Shown: in pieces, positions 34,849 to 43,734 of the stretch
Numbering within the stretch: the stretch's first letter is position 1
Layout of the letters: each line of letters starts with the position of its first letter
Assembly: GCA_021776735.1 (NCBI GenBank)
Contig: JAJFFH010000029.1
Coordinates: 1 to 64,000 of the forward strand
From: Planctomycetota bacterium
GTDB taxonomy: Bacteria; Planctomycetota; PLA2
DNA: 64,000 nucleotides
Direction: 5' to 3'
Position numbers and translations under genes: made by a program
The notes under the pieces: generated by a model
The model's database searches: none
What the model was told of the DNA's origin: nothing
The model's input: the letters and a program-made list of their open reading frames with translations, nothing else

Positions 34849-36777
34849 TCAACCGCTCGATTCGCGCGCGGCGACGGTCTCCTCGTAGACCTGCACCGCA
34901 CCGGAGCAGCCGACGTAGATGCGCACGCCATCCACGTCCAGGCATGTGGGTTCGACGTCGAGCGCTATCGAGTCCAGCTCGCTGCCCGTTGTCGCCGACC
35001 AAACCCTCAGCCGCTGACCGGCCGTGTAGATCCGCTGGCTGTCGCTGCTCCACGCCGGAGCGCACGCGCGTTGCGCCTCAAGCCGGAACCTGGCCTTCCA
35101 GCGCCGCCCGGCAGTGCCCTCCCACACGACGTAGTGCCCGTTCTCGTCCGCCGTCAGTAGCCGCATCCCGTCCGGGGAGAACACGGCATTCCAGATGGCG
35201 CTCTCGTGCGGCACCTCGACCTGCCGCTCCGACAAGCCCGGCATGTCCCAGATCCGGAGAACGCCTTCGGAGTCGCCCGTGGCCAACACGGTTCCGTCCG
35301 GCGAAACATTCATGCAGTAAATCGCGTCGTCGTGCGCGTCACTGACGCGAAGCAGTTTGCCGCTATCGAGCGACCAGACATCCAGACGACGGCCACACGC
35401 CGCGATCCATTCGCCGGCCGGAGCCGCCACAAACCGAAAGATCATCTGCTTCCTGTTCCCCCTGAACGTTCGAATCAGTTCTCGTGTGCCGGCCTGCCAA
35501 GCGCCAAGCTCGGTACTGCTCACATGCCCGAGGATAATTCTTCTGCCCTTCCGCGTCACGACGACCGGCTCCGGCTCGCCATCGGCCGCGATATCCCACG
35601 GCGTGGAGGAACGAATCGCCACATCCCAACGGGCTACAGCGTTGTCGATCTCCATCGCGACTTGACCGGTCTGTCGATGGACGGCAACCCTGAACACCTG
35701 ACCGCGCACAGCGCACACACCGGGATGTTCACGCCGCCCGAGGCAGTCCCATACGCGCACGGCTCCCTCGTCAGATTCCTCGCCCGCCACGAACCAGCGC
35801 CCGTCCCGCGAGAACCGACCCGACCAGTGCGGTGTCACGTCAAGCAGCAGGCGATGGGAATCTTTGGCCGGATCCCACACGTACAGCTTCCCGACGCGAG
35901 TCGCGACGAGCAACCCGTCCGCGCCGTAGCCGACCTGGCTGACGGGATTTTGAAACTCGTGGCCCGCGCCGATCTGAACACCGGTATCGAGCCGCCAGCG
36001 CAAAACCTTGTTTCCGGCTGCAATGGCGATCTCTTGACCACAAGAACGGACGGCGATGTTCCCGAAGTCCTCGACATCCAAATCCGGATGCGTCAGCCTT
36101 CGAACGAGTTTTTGATCCGCAATGTTCCAGAGTTCGAGCTGGTACCCAGCGGTGATGAGCTGGGAATTGTCCCGCGTGAACGCGACGGCCTCGATCAGAC
36201 CCGTATCCTCGTCCGAGCACACCGCCAGGCGTTCCCCCGTCCGCGTGTCCAGGACCACGACGCCATCGCTGTCCGCGGTCACAAGACGCGACCCGTCACG
36301 CGAAACCGCGATCCAGCCGGTGTAGGCCGCTCGCCACCTGTGCAGGGTGGTGCCGTTCGCGGGATCCGTCACGGCGAAGCGACCTTCGGCGTCCGTCGTG
36401 ACCAGCGTGTTGGCCGGGCCGCGAGCCAGGAACCAGGCATCGTTCGGCAATTGCACGCGGCGGATCTCCTTGCCGGTGCGAGCGTCCCAGACCCCCACCC
36501 GGCCGGCGCCGCCGACCGCCGCGATCCACGTGCCCGGGTCGCCAACGGCGACACGCGTGACGGCCGGCGTCAGCCGAAAACGCCGCGCCCCCCACAGATC
36601 GATCCAGTGCAGGATTCCACGCTCAGAGCGCGTGAGCTCCGCGGCCGGCTGCGTCATGAAGTTCTGCTGTACCCACTCCGGACGCGGATCGCGCGCCCCC
36701 TGCCGGACCGGCTTGACGGGCGCATCGTCGCATGCCAACGCAAGAACCAACGCAGCCACGAGAACGCCCGATCGCAT
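34849..36777 (-). CDS. WD40-repeat lipoprotein
   Basis: About 642 residues. MRSGVLVAALVLALACDD is a lipoprotein signal with lipobox LALAC. The body is a series of WD40-like blades (WIAAVGGAGRVGVWDARTGKEIR, RLVTADSDGVVVLDTRTGE, QLITAGYQLELWNIADQ, VLATGDSEGVLRIWDMPG, RLLTADENGHYVVWEG), likely two propellers. It is probably anchored outside the inner membrane as a binding scaffold. A 12-mer copy encodes RTDGDV on the reverse. It is divergent from a second small lipoprotein; the 58-bp gap must hold both promoters. Confidence 0.8.
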   Translation of the reverse strand: MRSGVLVAALVLALACDDAPVKPVRQGARDPRPEWVQQNFMTQPAAELTRSERGILHWIDLWGARRFRLTPAVTRVAVGDPGTWIAAVGGAGRVGVWDARTGKEIRRVQLPNDAWFLARGPANTLVTTDAEGRFAVTDPANGTTLHRWRAAYTGWIAVSRDGSRLVTADSDGVVVLDTRTGERLAVCSDEDTGLIEAVAFTRDNSQLITAGYQLELWNIADQKLVRRLTHPDLDVEDFGNIAVRSCGQEIAIAAGNKVLRWRLDTGVQIGAGHEFQNPVSQVGYGADGLLVATRVGKLYVWDPAKDSHRLLLDVTPHWSGRFSRDGRWFVAGEESDEGAVRVWDCLGRREHPGVCAVRGQVFRVAVHRQTGQVAMEIDNAVARWDVAIRSSTPWDIAADGEPEPVVVTRKGRRIILGHVSSTELGAWQAGTRELIRTFRGNRKQMIFRFVAAPAGEWIAACGRRLDVWSLDSGKLLRVSDAHDDAIYCMNVSPDGTVLATGDSEGVLRIWDMPGLSERQVEVPHESAIWNAVFSPDGMRLLTADENGHYVVWEGTAGRRWKARFRLEAQRACAPAWSSDSQRIYTAGQRLRVWSATTGSELDSIALDVEPTCLDVDGVRIYVGCSGAVQVYEETVAARESSG

Positions 36778-36823
36778 CGAGACACTGTGCCTTGATCCCG
36801 TGCAGTCCGACACCGGTCTCGGC

Positions 36824-36829
36824 TACTCT
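36824..36829 (+). promoter_or_regulatory. -10 box (TACTCT) of a leaderless lipoprotein gene
   Basis: TACTCT ends 6 nt before the GTG at 36836. This start gives a proper lipoprotein signal, which supports both calls. Confidence 0.45.
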
Positions 36830-36835
36830 GGTTTC

Positions 36836-37180
36836 GTGCGTTGCCGTGGCCTCCTGCTTGGATTCGCTGGACTCCTGGTCGCTGCGTGCGATGACCCCGT
36901 ACCCGCTTGGCACAGCGACGCTTCATCTTCCGAGCTCACGCTCGATCGGTTGGCGGAGATCGTCGGCGAACTGCTCGAAGCGCGCGTCGCTGACTGCAAG
37001 GTCGAGCGCGCGGCCGAGGATCGGCTCCAAGTGCGGCTGGCGGACGGGCGTTCGGCTCCGCTCTATCTGGTCGGCCTGTTCGAGACCGAGCCCAGCGCGC
37101 GGGTCGGCAGGATCGAAACGCGCCTGTCATGGTTCGTCGATCAACTCGCCCAAAACGAGCCGGCCCCGAAGAAAGAATGA
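36836..37180 (+). CDS. small lipoprotein, unknown function
   Basis: 114 residues from GTG: MRCRGLLLGFAGLLVAACDDP, with a lipobox LVAAC. The mature part is a compact alpha/beta domain (LTLDRLAEIVGELLEARVADCKVERAAEDRLQVRLADGRSAPLYLVGLF). It lies 37 bp before the ECF sigma gene on the same strand, so it could be an envelope sensor for it. No family recognised. Confidence 0.68.
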   Translation: MRCRGLLLGFAGLLVAACDDPVPAWHSDASSSELTLDRLAEIVGELLEARVADCKVERAAEDRLQVRLADGRSAPLYLVGLFETEPSARVGRIETRLSWFVDQLAQNEPAPKKE

Positions 37181-37217
37181 ACCGATTCCGGGCGGCTCGG
37201 GACTTGTTTCTTGATCC

Positions 37218-38750
37218 ATGGCTCCCGACGAATTCCTCCACCATGCGCCGTTTCTGCGTCGCCTCGCGCGCGAGGTCCTCAGAGACCCCCACCTCGCGGA
37301 AGACGCCGTGCAAGAGACGTGGCTCGCCGCACGCCGCAGCCCGCCGCGCCACAACAAGAACGTGCGCGCCTGGCTCGCGAGCGTGGTCCGCAACGTCGCA
37401 CGCAAACTCCTGCGTGGCGACGCCCGCCGCACGCGCCGCGAACGCGAACGCCCGCAAGCGGTCCCGGCCACGCAGGACGACGCGCGCGAACGCGAGCGGG
37501 TCGCCCACGCGCTCTGCCGCCTGCCCGAGCCGTATCGCACCGCCCTCGTCATGCGCTACTACGAAGACCTGCCCCCGCGCGAGATCGCCGCTCGCTTGAA
37601 CGCACCGGTCGAAACCGTACGCACACGCCTGCGCCGCGGCCTCGAGAAACTCGGTGCGCTCCTGCGGCACCGCGCACCTTCGGTCGCACCTCTGTTCTGG
37701 CTATCGTTTCGTTCGACCGGGAAAAAGACCGTCGCCGCCGCGGCCGTTCTTGTGGTCGCGGGCATCGCCGTCGTGCAGCTGTCTTCGGAGTCACGCCAAC
37801 TCGCCCGCACCACTCCCGACCGCACGTCCGTGCACGTGGTCCCCACGCAAGCTGTCGCTCACCATGAGAAAGCAAACGGACGGCGATATCTTCTGGACGG
37901 GCGGCTCTCTGGAGTACCGCACGACGGGACGATGCGCGCCGGACCTCTCACCGTGCGCGCCGACAAGGACGGTCGGTTTGTGTTCGATGTCACGGACTTG
38001 ACCGGCGCGCTCGAGGTGTCGTACGACCATCCGCACGCGGTGCCGATCGCGCGGCGTTGGTGGCCCGGCGATGGACCGGTTTCGCTCACCGTGCGCAAGG
38101 CCGCGCGCGTCGGCGGGCAGGTCCTGGGACACGACGCCCGCCCCCGTGCGGATGTGTTGGTCGGCGTGTTCCCGGTCGAGGCGGACCGGCCGGCGCCCGT
38201 CCCGAGCGATACGGTGCGCACGGATTCGGAGGGCGGGTTCGACCTGCGGACTCCGGCCGGCTTCGATCGGGTTCTGGTAGCGATCGCACCCGGGGGCGAT
38301 GCCGCGTTTTTGTACGACACCGGCGGGCGCTACCACGGCCTGCATCTTGGGCCGGCACAACCCGACTCCGGCGACGAAGGGGCGCCGATGGTGCTCGGTC
38401 GGTTCCGGCTCCAGTGGTTCGGGCGCCGTGTCGAACTCGTGGGTGGGATGGATGAAGGGCGCCCCGCCGCGCGCTGCGATCCAAAGCCGCCGCATGACGC
38501 CTTGCGTGTCGTCGCACGCGGAGGCCACGGTCAACCGTTGGCGGCCGTGGTTCGAGCCGACGGACAGCCCCTGACATTTGTGCGCGACAGCGCGCGGCGG
38601 TCCCGCCTGTTCGGCGAGGGCCGGGCCTTCGTCGCGTCGCTTCGAGCGGGCTGGCACATTCTCGAGATCCGCCATCCCGGCTACCGCCCCTTGTTTTTGC
38701 GCGCCCGAGTGCCGGGCGTGGTCGATGTCACCCTGGAGGTTTCACGATGA
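37218..38750 (+). CDS. ECF sigma factor with membrane-anchored C-terminal extension
   Basis: 510 residues. Sigma-70 region 2 is at about 8-75 (FLRRLAREVLRDPHLAEDAVQETWLAARR, VRAWLASVVRNVARKLLRG) and region 4 at about 95-150 (ALCRLPEPYRTALVMRYYEDLPPREIAARLNAPVETVRTRLRRGLEKL). A membrane helix (KKTVAAAAVLVVAGIAVVQL) follows near 173, then about 310 residues of extracytoplasmic beta domains resembling carboxypeptidase-regulatory folds. This fused sensor replaces a separate anti-sigma factor, as in several planctomycete ECF groups. It overlaps the next gene by ATGA. A 12-mer copy lies in the extracytoplasmic linker. Confidence 0.87.
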   Translation: MAPDEFLHHAPFLRRLAREVLRDPHLAEDAVQETWLAARRSPPRHNKNVRAWLASVVRNVARKLLRGDARRTRRERERPQAVPATQDDARERERVAHALCRLPEPYRTALVMRYYEDLPPREIAARLNAPVETVRTRLRRGLEKLGALLRHRAPSVAPLFWLSFRSTGKKTVAAAAVLVVAGIAVVQLSSESRQLARTTPDRTSVHVVPTQAVAHHEKANGRRYLLDGRLSGVPHDGTMRAGPLTVRADKDGRFVFDVTDLTGALEVSYDHPHAVPIARRWWPGDGPVSLTVRKAARVGGQVLGHDARPRADVLVGVFPVEADRPAPVPSDTVRTDSEGGFDLRTPAGFDRVLVAIAPGGDAAFLYDTGGRYHGLHLGPAQPDSGDEGAPMVLGRFRLQWFGRRVELVGGMDEGRPAARCDPKPPHDALRVVARGGHGQPLAAVVRADGQPLTFVRDSARRSRLFGEGRAFVASLRAGWHILEIRHPGYRPLFLRARVPGVVDVTLEVSR

Positions 38751-40450
38751 AGCTCTTGATCGTCGCCCTGATTGCGACTCCGCTGCTCGCCGAAGAGTGG
38801 CAGGCCGGTCCGCTCACGCTTGAGGTGCACGTCTCGCGCACCGCCAACCTGTTTCACGTCGTGGACAACCTCTCGAACTGGGACCGGTACGCGCATGCGC
38901 AGTACCGGCGCCACTTCCGCGGTCTCTCCGACGAGGATCAATCGCTGCTTCGCCAGCACGCGGGAATCCGGCGCAAGAAGGGCTGGGGCGGCGGCCTGGA
39001 GCAGACGTTTTACACGATGGCGAGCCTCGACGACGCCCTCAAGACGGGTGTGGCCGCGGGCCACCTCACGAAGGCGGAAGCCGACCGCGAGGCACTGATT
39101 CTGCGGCACTTCGCGGCGCGCGCGGACGGACTGTTCAAACAAGAGCAGCAGCGTCTGGTGGCGTTTCGCACGCGGATCAAGGAGCGCCTGCCCGAGCTCG
39201 CCGGCTGGTGCCGGAAGATCTCGCGGTTCTGCCACGGCCACAAGGCCCGCGTGCCCGTGTACCTCATCGCGAATCCGTCCGACAACAACTGGGGCGGCGG
39301 CTACAACGGCGGCCGGCTTACCGTCGAGGTAGCGCGCGTCGCGGACGTTTTCCCGACATTTTTGCACGAGCTCATGCACGCCTTCGTGAACCGCGAACGC
39401 GAGCGGCTGAAGGCGGCCGCAAACAGCGCCAAGGATCTCGACTACACGACGCTGAACGAGGGCATTGCCTACGCGCTCTCGCCGGGGCTGATCCATTCGG
39501 GCACGCCGCTGCACGAGCAGGTCGGACGCGATTTTGCCCAAAACAAGCCGTTCAAGGATCCGTACGTGCGCTTTCGCCGCTACGGACTCGCCCTGCAACC
39601 GCTGCTCGCCGAAGCGCTCGACGGCGACGAGACGCTCGAGACATTCCTGCCGCGCGCGCTCGACATCTGGAGAGCCGTCGTAGCCCTGGACGGCGCCCGC
39701 ACGGCGAAACGCTCCCGCCCCCGGGCCCCCTCACACTACAGTTCCGGTCCAGGCTGGAAGATACTCGGCAAGCGCGTCAGCCTGCACTCGTTCAACCACT
39801 CGGCGAACCACTACAAAAAGATCCTCGCGCAGGCGCGGCCGGGGAAGACATTCGTGCTGATGTTTGCGCTCGACCATCCGGACAAGAACGTGCCGGAGGG
39901 CTTTGCCGACCTCTTGCCCAAGCCGTGGGCCGAGATCGAAGCGGAGCTGCAGGCCGGGCACGTCGTTGAGGAGACCGGGCGCGCGCGCAAGCTGCGCATC
40001 GTGCTGCTCGCGGCGCCGACAGTGGCGCGTTTGCGGGAGCTGATCAAGAAGACGAAGTTGATTGGGGGGGCGCGGGGGCCGTGGTTTTTCGGAATGGGCC
40101 GCGGGATGACGCTGTACAAGGCGTTGAACCGACACATGCACGCGGTGCACGGACGCGGCGTGGCGGGCTACGAGCACGGTCGCGGTGGTTACGACGCAAT
40201 GCTCAAGCGGAGCCAAAAGGGCGACACCCTGATCCTGATGTTTCGTGGCGATCGATCGGAGACGCCCCCCGCCGCGATGCGCGACCTGTTACCTGTACCG
40301 TGGGCAAGGCTTCAGGAAGCGTTGAAGGCAGGCAAGGTCCTGGAAGCCGAGGGGACGGCCCGTGGATTTCGGACCGTCCTCCTCGTCGCCGAAACTGAGC
40401 CAGCGCTTATCGACCTGATCCGCCGGACTTCGTTGCTTCAGAAGCCTTAG
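38747..40450 (+). CDS. secreted zinc metallopeptidase-like protein
   Basis: 567 residues with signal peptide MKLLIVALIATPLLAEE. A zincin motif HELMHAF lies near residue 208, with a downstream glutamate in TTLNEGIAYAL about 33 residues later, so a gluzincin-like active site is plausible. The C-terminal third has two similar segments (KRVSLHSFNHSANHYKKILAQARPGKTFVLMF and RHMHAVHGRGVAGYEHGRGGYDAMLKRSQKGDTLILMF), suggesting an internal repeat. It is translationally coupled to the ECF sigma factor. Its 3' end overlaps the convergent HEAT gene by 44 bp. The G-rich 13-mer encodes GGARGP. Confidence 0.72.
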   Translation: MKLLIVALIATPLLAEEWQAGPLTLEVHVSRTANLFHVVDNLSNWDRYAHAQYRRHFRGLSDEDQSLLRQHAGIRRKKGWGGGLEQTFYTMASLDDALKTGVAAGHLTKAEADREALILRHFAARADGLFKQEQQRLVAFRTRIKERLPELAGWCRKISRFCHGHKARVPVYLIANPSDNNWGGGYNGGRLTVEVARVADVFPTFLHELMHAFVNRERERLKAAANSAKDLDYTTLNEGIAYALSPGLIHSGTPLHEQVGRDFAQNKPFKDPYVRFRRYGLALQPLLAEALDGDETLETFLPRALDIWRAVVALDGARTAKRSRPRAPSHYSSGPGWKILGKRVSLHSFNHSANHYKKILAQARPGKTFVLMFALDHPDKNVPEGFADLLPKPWAEIEAELQAGHVVEETGRARKLRIVLLAAPTVARLRELIKKTKLIGGARGPWFFGMGRGMTLYKALNRHMHAVHGRGVAGYEHGRGGYDAMLKRSQKGDTLILMFRGDRSETPPAAMRDLLPVPWARLQEALKAGKVLEAEGTARGFRTVLLVAETEPALIDLIRRTSLLQKP

Positions 40451-42896
40451 CCTTGGCCGCATTCGCCTGATCCTCGCGCTCCAGGGCGGCCAGTTGCACC
40501 CGCAGCGCGCGCCGGCGCCGGTCGAGCGTGAGGATTTTTTCGATTACGTGCTCCGCTAGTTCGCGCACGTCGGGATCGAGCGAATCGACAAGTCGCGCGA
40601 GATCCGGGAGGAGTTCACGCGTTCCGAGCTTGCCCGCGAGGCCGACCGCCTCGTACGCGACATCCGTATCCGCGGATGCGAGAAGGCGGCGGTAGGCCGA
40701 GAGCAACCTGTTGGACAGTGGTGCCCGCTTGGCCAGCTGCGCCAACGCCGTGTCGGGAACGGTCTTGTCGGATGCCAGGCGCGCAACGGCGGCGAGGATG
40801 TCGTTTTTGGGAAAGGTCGGCGTATCGAGATATCCCACAAGCAGCGGCAGCAGGCGTGCGTCGGCGCGGCGGAGCAGATCCCGTAACGCATCGGTCGGAA
40901 CCGTCGCCCGCTCGGCGATGAACCGCAGGGCACTGTCATTGATCGACTGCGGCCGGGCGAGGAGCGCATCAACGGTCGGCTGCGCACTCTCGCCGCGAAG
41001 CCAGTCGGCGTAGTCCGACGCGGCCCAGCGCACGCCCGCGACCCTGGGCACCCACTGGTATGGCGGAATCGTCTTCTGGAGGGCCGCCAGGTGGTCGGTG
41101 ACATCCTCGACGGCATGAAGATCCGCAAGGGCAATCGAGCGGTAGGCGTCTTGAGCCGCCGCCGGAAGATCGTTGAAGGTGGCCAGAATGACGATCGAGG
41201 ACCGCGCGACGGCCGTACGCGACTCCGACGACAGTCCGGCGATCCGATCGCGAAGCGCCGGGACAACTTGACCGAAGTAGAACGTTCCGCCGTCGAAGCG
41301 CTCCTCTTCGCAGGCGAACAGGAGCGGCAGGGCGTGCTCGTGTGCGTCGGCGATTCGGTTTGCAATCGTGCGCGCCTCGTCCGGCTTCAGATGGTGCGCG
41401 AGGCGAGCCAGGCGCGCGACGGCTCCGGCGACTTTCCTGCCACCCAGCTCCGCGACAAGGTCCGGCAGAAAGCGTGCGGCCTCCCGCGCCATCGCGGGCT
41501 CCACGATTTCCTCGCTGTTGTCCACCAGCAGCTCGGTGATGACCGGACGCGCCTCCTTGCGCTTCCAAGCGGCACGGACCAATCTTGCGTTGCGCGCGTC
41601 GTCGTACTGCAGCACGTCGGCAATCGTCGCGACGTGGCGCGCGGGCGCCTCGGCAAACAGTGACACGAGCCACTCCTGCCCCGAGCCGGCACGGACAAGC
41701 GTGAGCAGTCGTTGCGAGAACTCGTTTCCGTAGAGTTCCTGTTTCTTGCGTGCGACGCCCCACCAGCGCCGGAGGATCTTCTCGTATCGCGCGGCATCGA
41801 GCTTCCGATGGCGGAGCCCGCCCGCTACGGCGTGGGCCCAGGAGCCGCGCAGCTGATCCGGCGTGGCGCTTTCGAGAATCGCCAGCACGGTGTTCGTCGA
41901 AAGATGGCGGGCCATGGCCTTGAGTCCGTAGGTCGCGCGTGAATTCGCGGTTGCGGGTACGTGCGCCGCGGCCACGCGAAACGTCTCGTCCGTAACCCAC
42001 GCCTTGTTGCCCGCCGCAAACCGTCGGTAGAGTTCCGCCGCCATCGGCGCGATCGGGCCCTGTTGGCGCATCCAGGCATCGAGTCTTTTTCGGGCGGCAT
42101 CGTCGGCAGGCAGCTTCTTGTGCACCTCGACCGCCACCTTCGGAGACAGGCGCGCAAGCCGCCTGAGGAACTCCTCCGGCATCGTGGTGGCAATCGCGAA
42201 GGTCGGGGCGTGGCGCAGGAACACCGGGTCCTTCAGCTCCAGCAGCTTGAGGGCGAACGCGTTCAACCGGTCTTGGTCACGATGGAGATAGCGAAGATAC
42301 TCTTTCGTACTCCTCCGGAATTCCGGGCGCCAGCGTTCCCAGAGTTTCGGCGCGTCCATTGAGGACAGGACCATGAACGCGTCATCGCGCAGGAGGCTGT
42401 CGGAGTGGTCGAGTAGTCCCACCAGGAACGGAATCGCCGGCTTCCCGATGATCTGGAATTCGCGAACAACGCCGACAACCTGAGCGTGCTCGGCCCGGTA
42501 CTGCGCCGCGAACTTGGCCAGGTCGTACTTGAGTTTGTCCAGTCGCTTGTCCAACTCGCGGCCCGGGGCCACGTCGCGCAGCGAGCGGCGGTACTCCTCG
42601 ATCTGGGGCTTCAGCGCTGCCGGTGTCTTCGGATCGGCGGCGATCGCGGCGAGGCGGGCGCGCGCCTCGTCGGCCCGGCCCAGGATGACGCAGGTGACGG
42701 CGAAGCGAAACTCGCACTGCGCCTTGAGGCGGTCCGGTAGTTTCTTCTGGCGCAAGAGCGCGAGGTACCGACGCGCGGCGTCGGCGGGCTTGTTGTCGAT
42801 CACCTCGAGCGCATAGGCCTCGTGGTACTGGTCCTCGAAGTCCTGCGCCCAGACGGCGCCGGTGAGAACCAAGAGCAAGACGGCAGGTTTCAGCAT
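40407..42896 (-). CDS. secreted HEAT-repeat-like protein
   Basis: 829 residues, signal peptide MLKPAVLLLVLTGAVWAQD. An N-terminal TPR-like part (HEAYALEVIDNKPADAARRYLALLRQKKLPDRLKAQCEFRFAVTCVILGRADEARARL) is followed by helical HEAT-like repeats (PFLVGLLDHSDSLLRDDAFMVLSSM, RRLLASADTDVAYEAVGLAGKLG, PDLARLVDSLDPDVRELAEHVIEKIL). The tail is Lys/Ala-rich. Probably a periplasmic scaffold. A GATAAA box 6 nt before the ATG suggests leaderless expression. Confidence 0.78.
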   Translation of the reverse strand: MLKPAVLLLVLTGAVWAQDFEDQYHEAYALEVIDNKPADAARRYLALLRQKKLPDRLKAQCEFRFAVTCVILGRADEARARLAAIAADPKTPAALKPQIEEYRRSLRDVAPGRELDKRLDKLKYDLAKFAAQYRAEHAQVVGVVREFQIIGKPAIPFLVGLLDHSDSLLRDDAFMVLSSMDAPKLWERWRPEFRRSTKEYLRYLHRDQDRLNAFALKLLELKDPVFLRHAPTFAIATTMPEEFLRRLARLSPKVAVEVHKKLPADDAARKRLDAWMRQQGPIAPMAAELYRRFAAGNKAWVTDETFRVAAAHVPATANSRATYGLKAMARHLSTNTVLAILESATPDQLRGSWAHAVAGGLRHRKLDAARYEKILRRWWGVARKKQELYGNEFSQRLLTLVRAGSGQEWLVSLFAEAPARHVATIADVLQYDDARNARLVRAAWKRKEARPVITELLVDNSEEIVEPAMAREAARFLPDLVAELGGRKVAGAVARLARLAHHLKPDEARTIANRIADAHEHALPLLFACEEERFDGGTFYFGQVVPALRDRIAGLSSESRTAVARSSIVILATFNDLPAAAQDAYRSIALADLHAVEDVTDHLAALQKTIPPYQWVPRVAGVRWAASDYADWLRGESAQPTVDALLARPQSINDSALRFIAERATVPTDALRDLLRRADARLLPLLVGYLDTPTFPKNDILAAVARLASDKTVPDTALAQLAKRAPLSNRLLSAYRRLLASADTDVAYEAVGLAGKLGTRELLPDLARLVDSLDPDVRELAEHVIEKILTLDRRRRALRVQLAALEREDQANAAKAKASEATKSGGSGR

Positions 42897-42902
42897 GGTG
42901 TT

Positions 42903-42908
42903 TTTATC
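42903..42908 (-). promoter_or_regulatory. -10-like box (GATAAA) before the HEAT gene
   Basis: GATAAA ends 6 nt before the ATG at 42896; four of six positions match the consensus. Confidence 0.3.
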
Positions 42909-42978
42909 GCGCGAGCGCGCGCGTGCGGGTCAGGGGTTGGTCGTCGGATTGTCGGTGCTGTGTCAGCATGAGTCCGTG

Positions 42979-43734
42979 TCAGCGCGAGAAGCGGTAGCCG
43001 ACACCGCGGACGGACACGAGGTGGCGCGGCGCGGCGGGATCCGATTCGATCTTGCGCCGGAGGTTGAATACGGCATTGTCGATGACTCGACTCGCAGGAG
43101 CTTCGCCGTTGCTCCAGACCCCGGCCAGCAGATCCGCGCGCGACACGGCGCGGCCTTCGTGCGCGAGCAGAAAACGCAGGAGCGCGACTTCTTGCTGCGT
43201 AAGTCCGCAGACATCGCCGTCCCGCCTGCGCTCCTGCGGAGCTTCGGCGCGGGCGGGGCCCGTTTGCTCTTTCATGGTTCGGCGCACCGTCCGTGCCGCG
43301 AAATCGACCGTGACGGGGCCGAGGCGTAGCCGCTCGCGCGGGGCTCGACCGCGCTCGCGGTCCCACGCGCGCAGGCGGGATGCGACGCGCGCGAGGAGTT
43401 CGGCGAGCCCGAACGGCTTGACGAGATAGTCGTCCGCACCGAGTTCGAGCCCCTTGACCTTGTCGGTCTCGAGTCCGCGCGCGGTCAGGATCAGTACCGG
43501 TGTTTCGACGGCGTCGGCGCGCAGACGCCGCAACACGCCGAAACCGTCCAAGCCGGGCAGCATGAGGTCGAGGATGATCAGGTCCGGATCGGTCGTCAGG
43601 CCGAGGTGCAGTCCCTTCACTCCGTCGGGCGCGTCGAGCACCTCGTACCCCTCGGACTCGAGGGCGTCGCGCAGCCCTTCGCGCAGCGCGGGTTCGTCTT
43701 CGACGATCAGGATCGTGTGGTTCGCGTCACTCAT
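42979..43734 (-). CDS. OmpR-family response regulator
   Basis: About 251 residues. The receiver domain has ILIVEDEP, the phosphoacceptor in LIILDLMLPGLDG, the switch threonine in LILTARG and KPFGLAEL. The C-terminal winged helix ends RVIDNAVFNLRRKIESDPAAPRHLVSVRGVGYRFSR. Between two strands of the winged helix there is an extra stretch of about 20 residues (MKEQTGPARAEAPQERRRDGD) that includes a near copy of the 12-mer, as if the DNA element had been inserted. The 5' end overlaps the kinase gene by 8 bp. Confidence 0.93.
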   Translation of the reverse strand: MSDANHTILIVEDEPALREGLRDALESEGYEVLDAPDGVKGLHLGLTTDPDLIILDLMLPGLDGFGVLRRLRADAVETPVLILTARGLETDKVKGLELGADDYLVKPFGLAELLARVASRLRAWDRERGRAPRERLRLGPVTVDFAARTVRRTMKEQTGPARAEAPQERRRDGDVCGLTQQEVALLRFLLAHEGRAVSRADLLAGVWSNGEAPASRVIDNAVFNLRRKIESDPAAPRHLVSVRGVGYRFSR

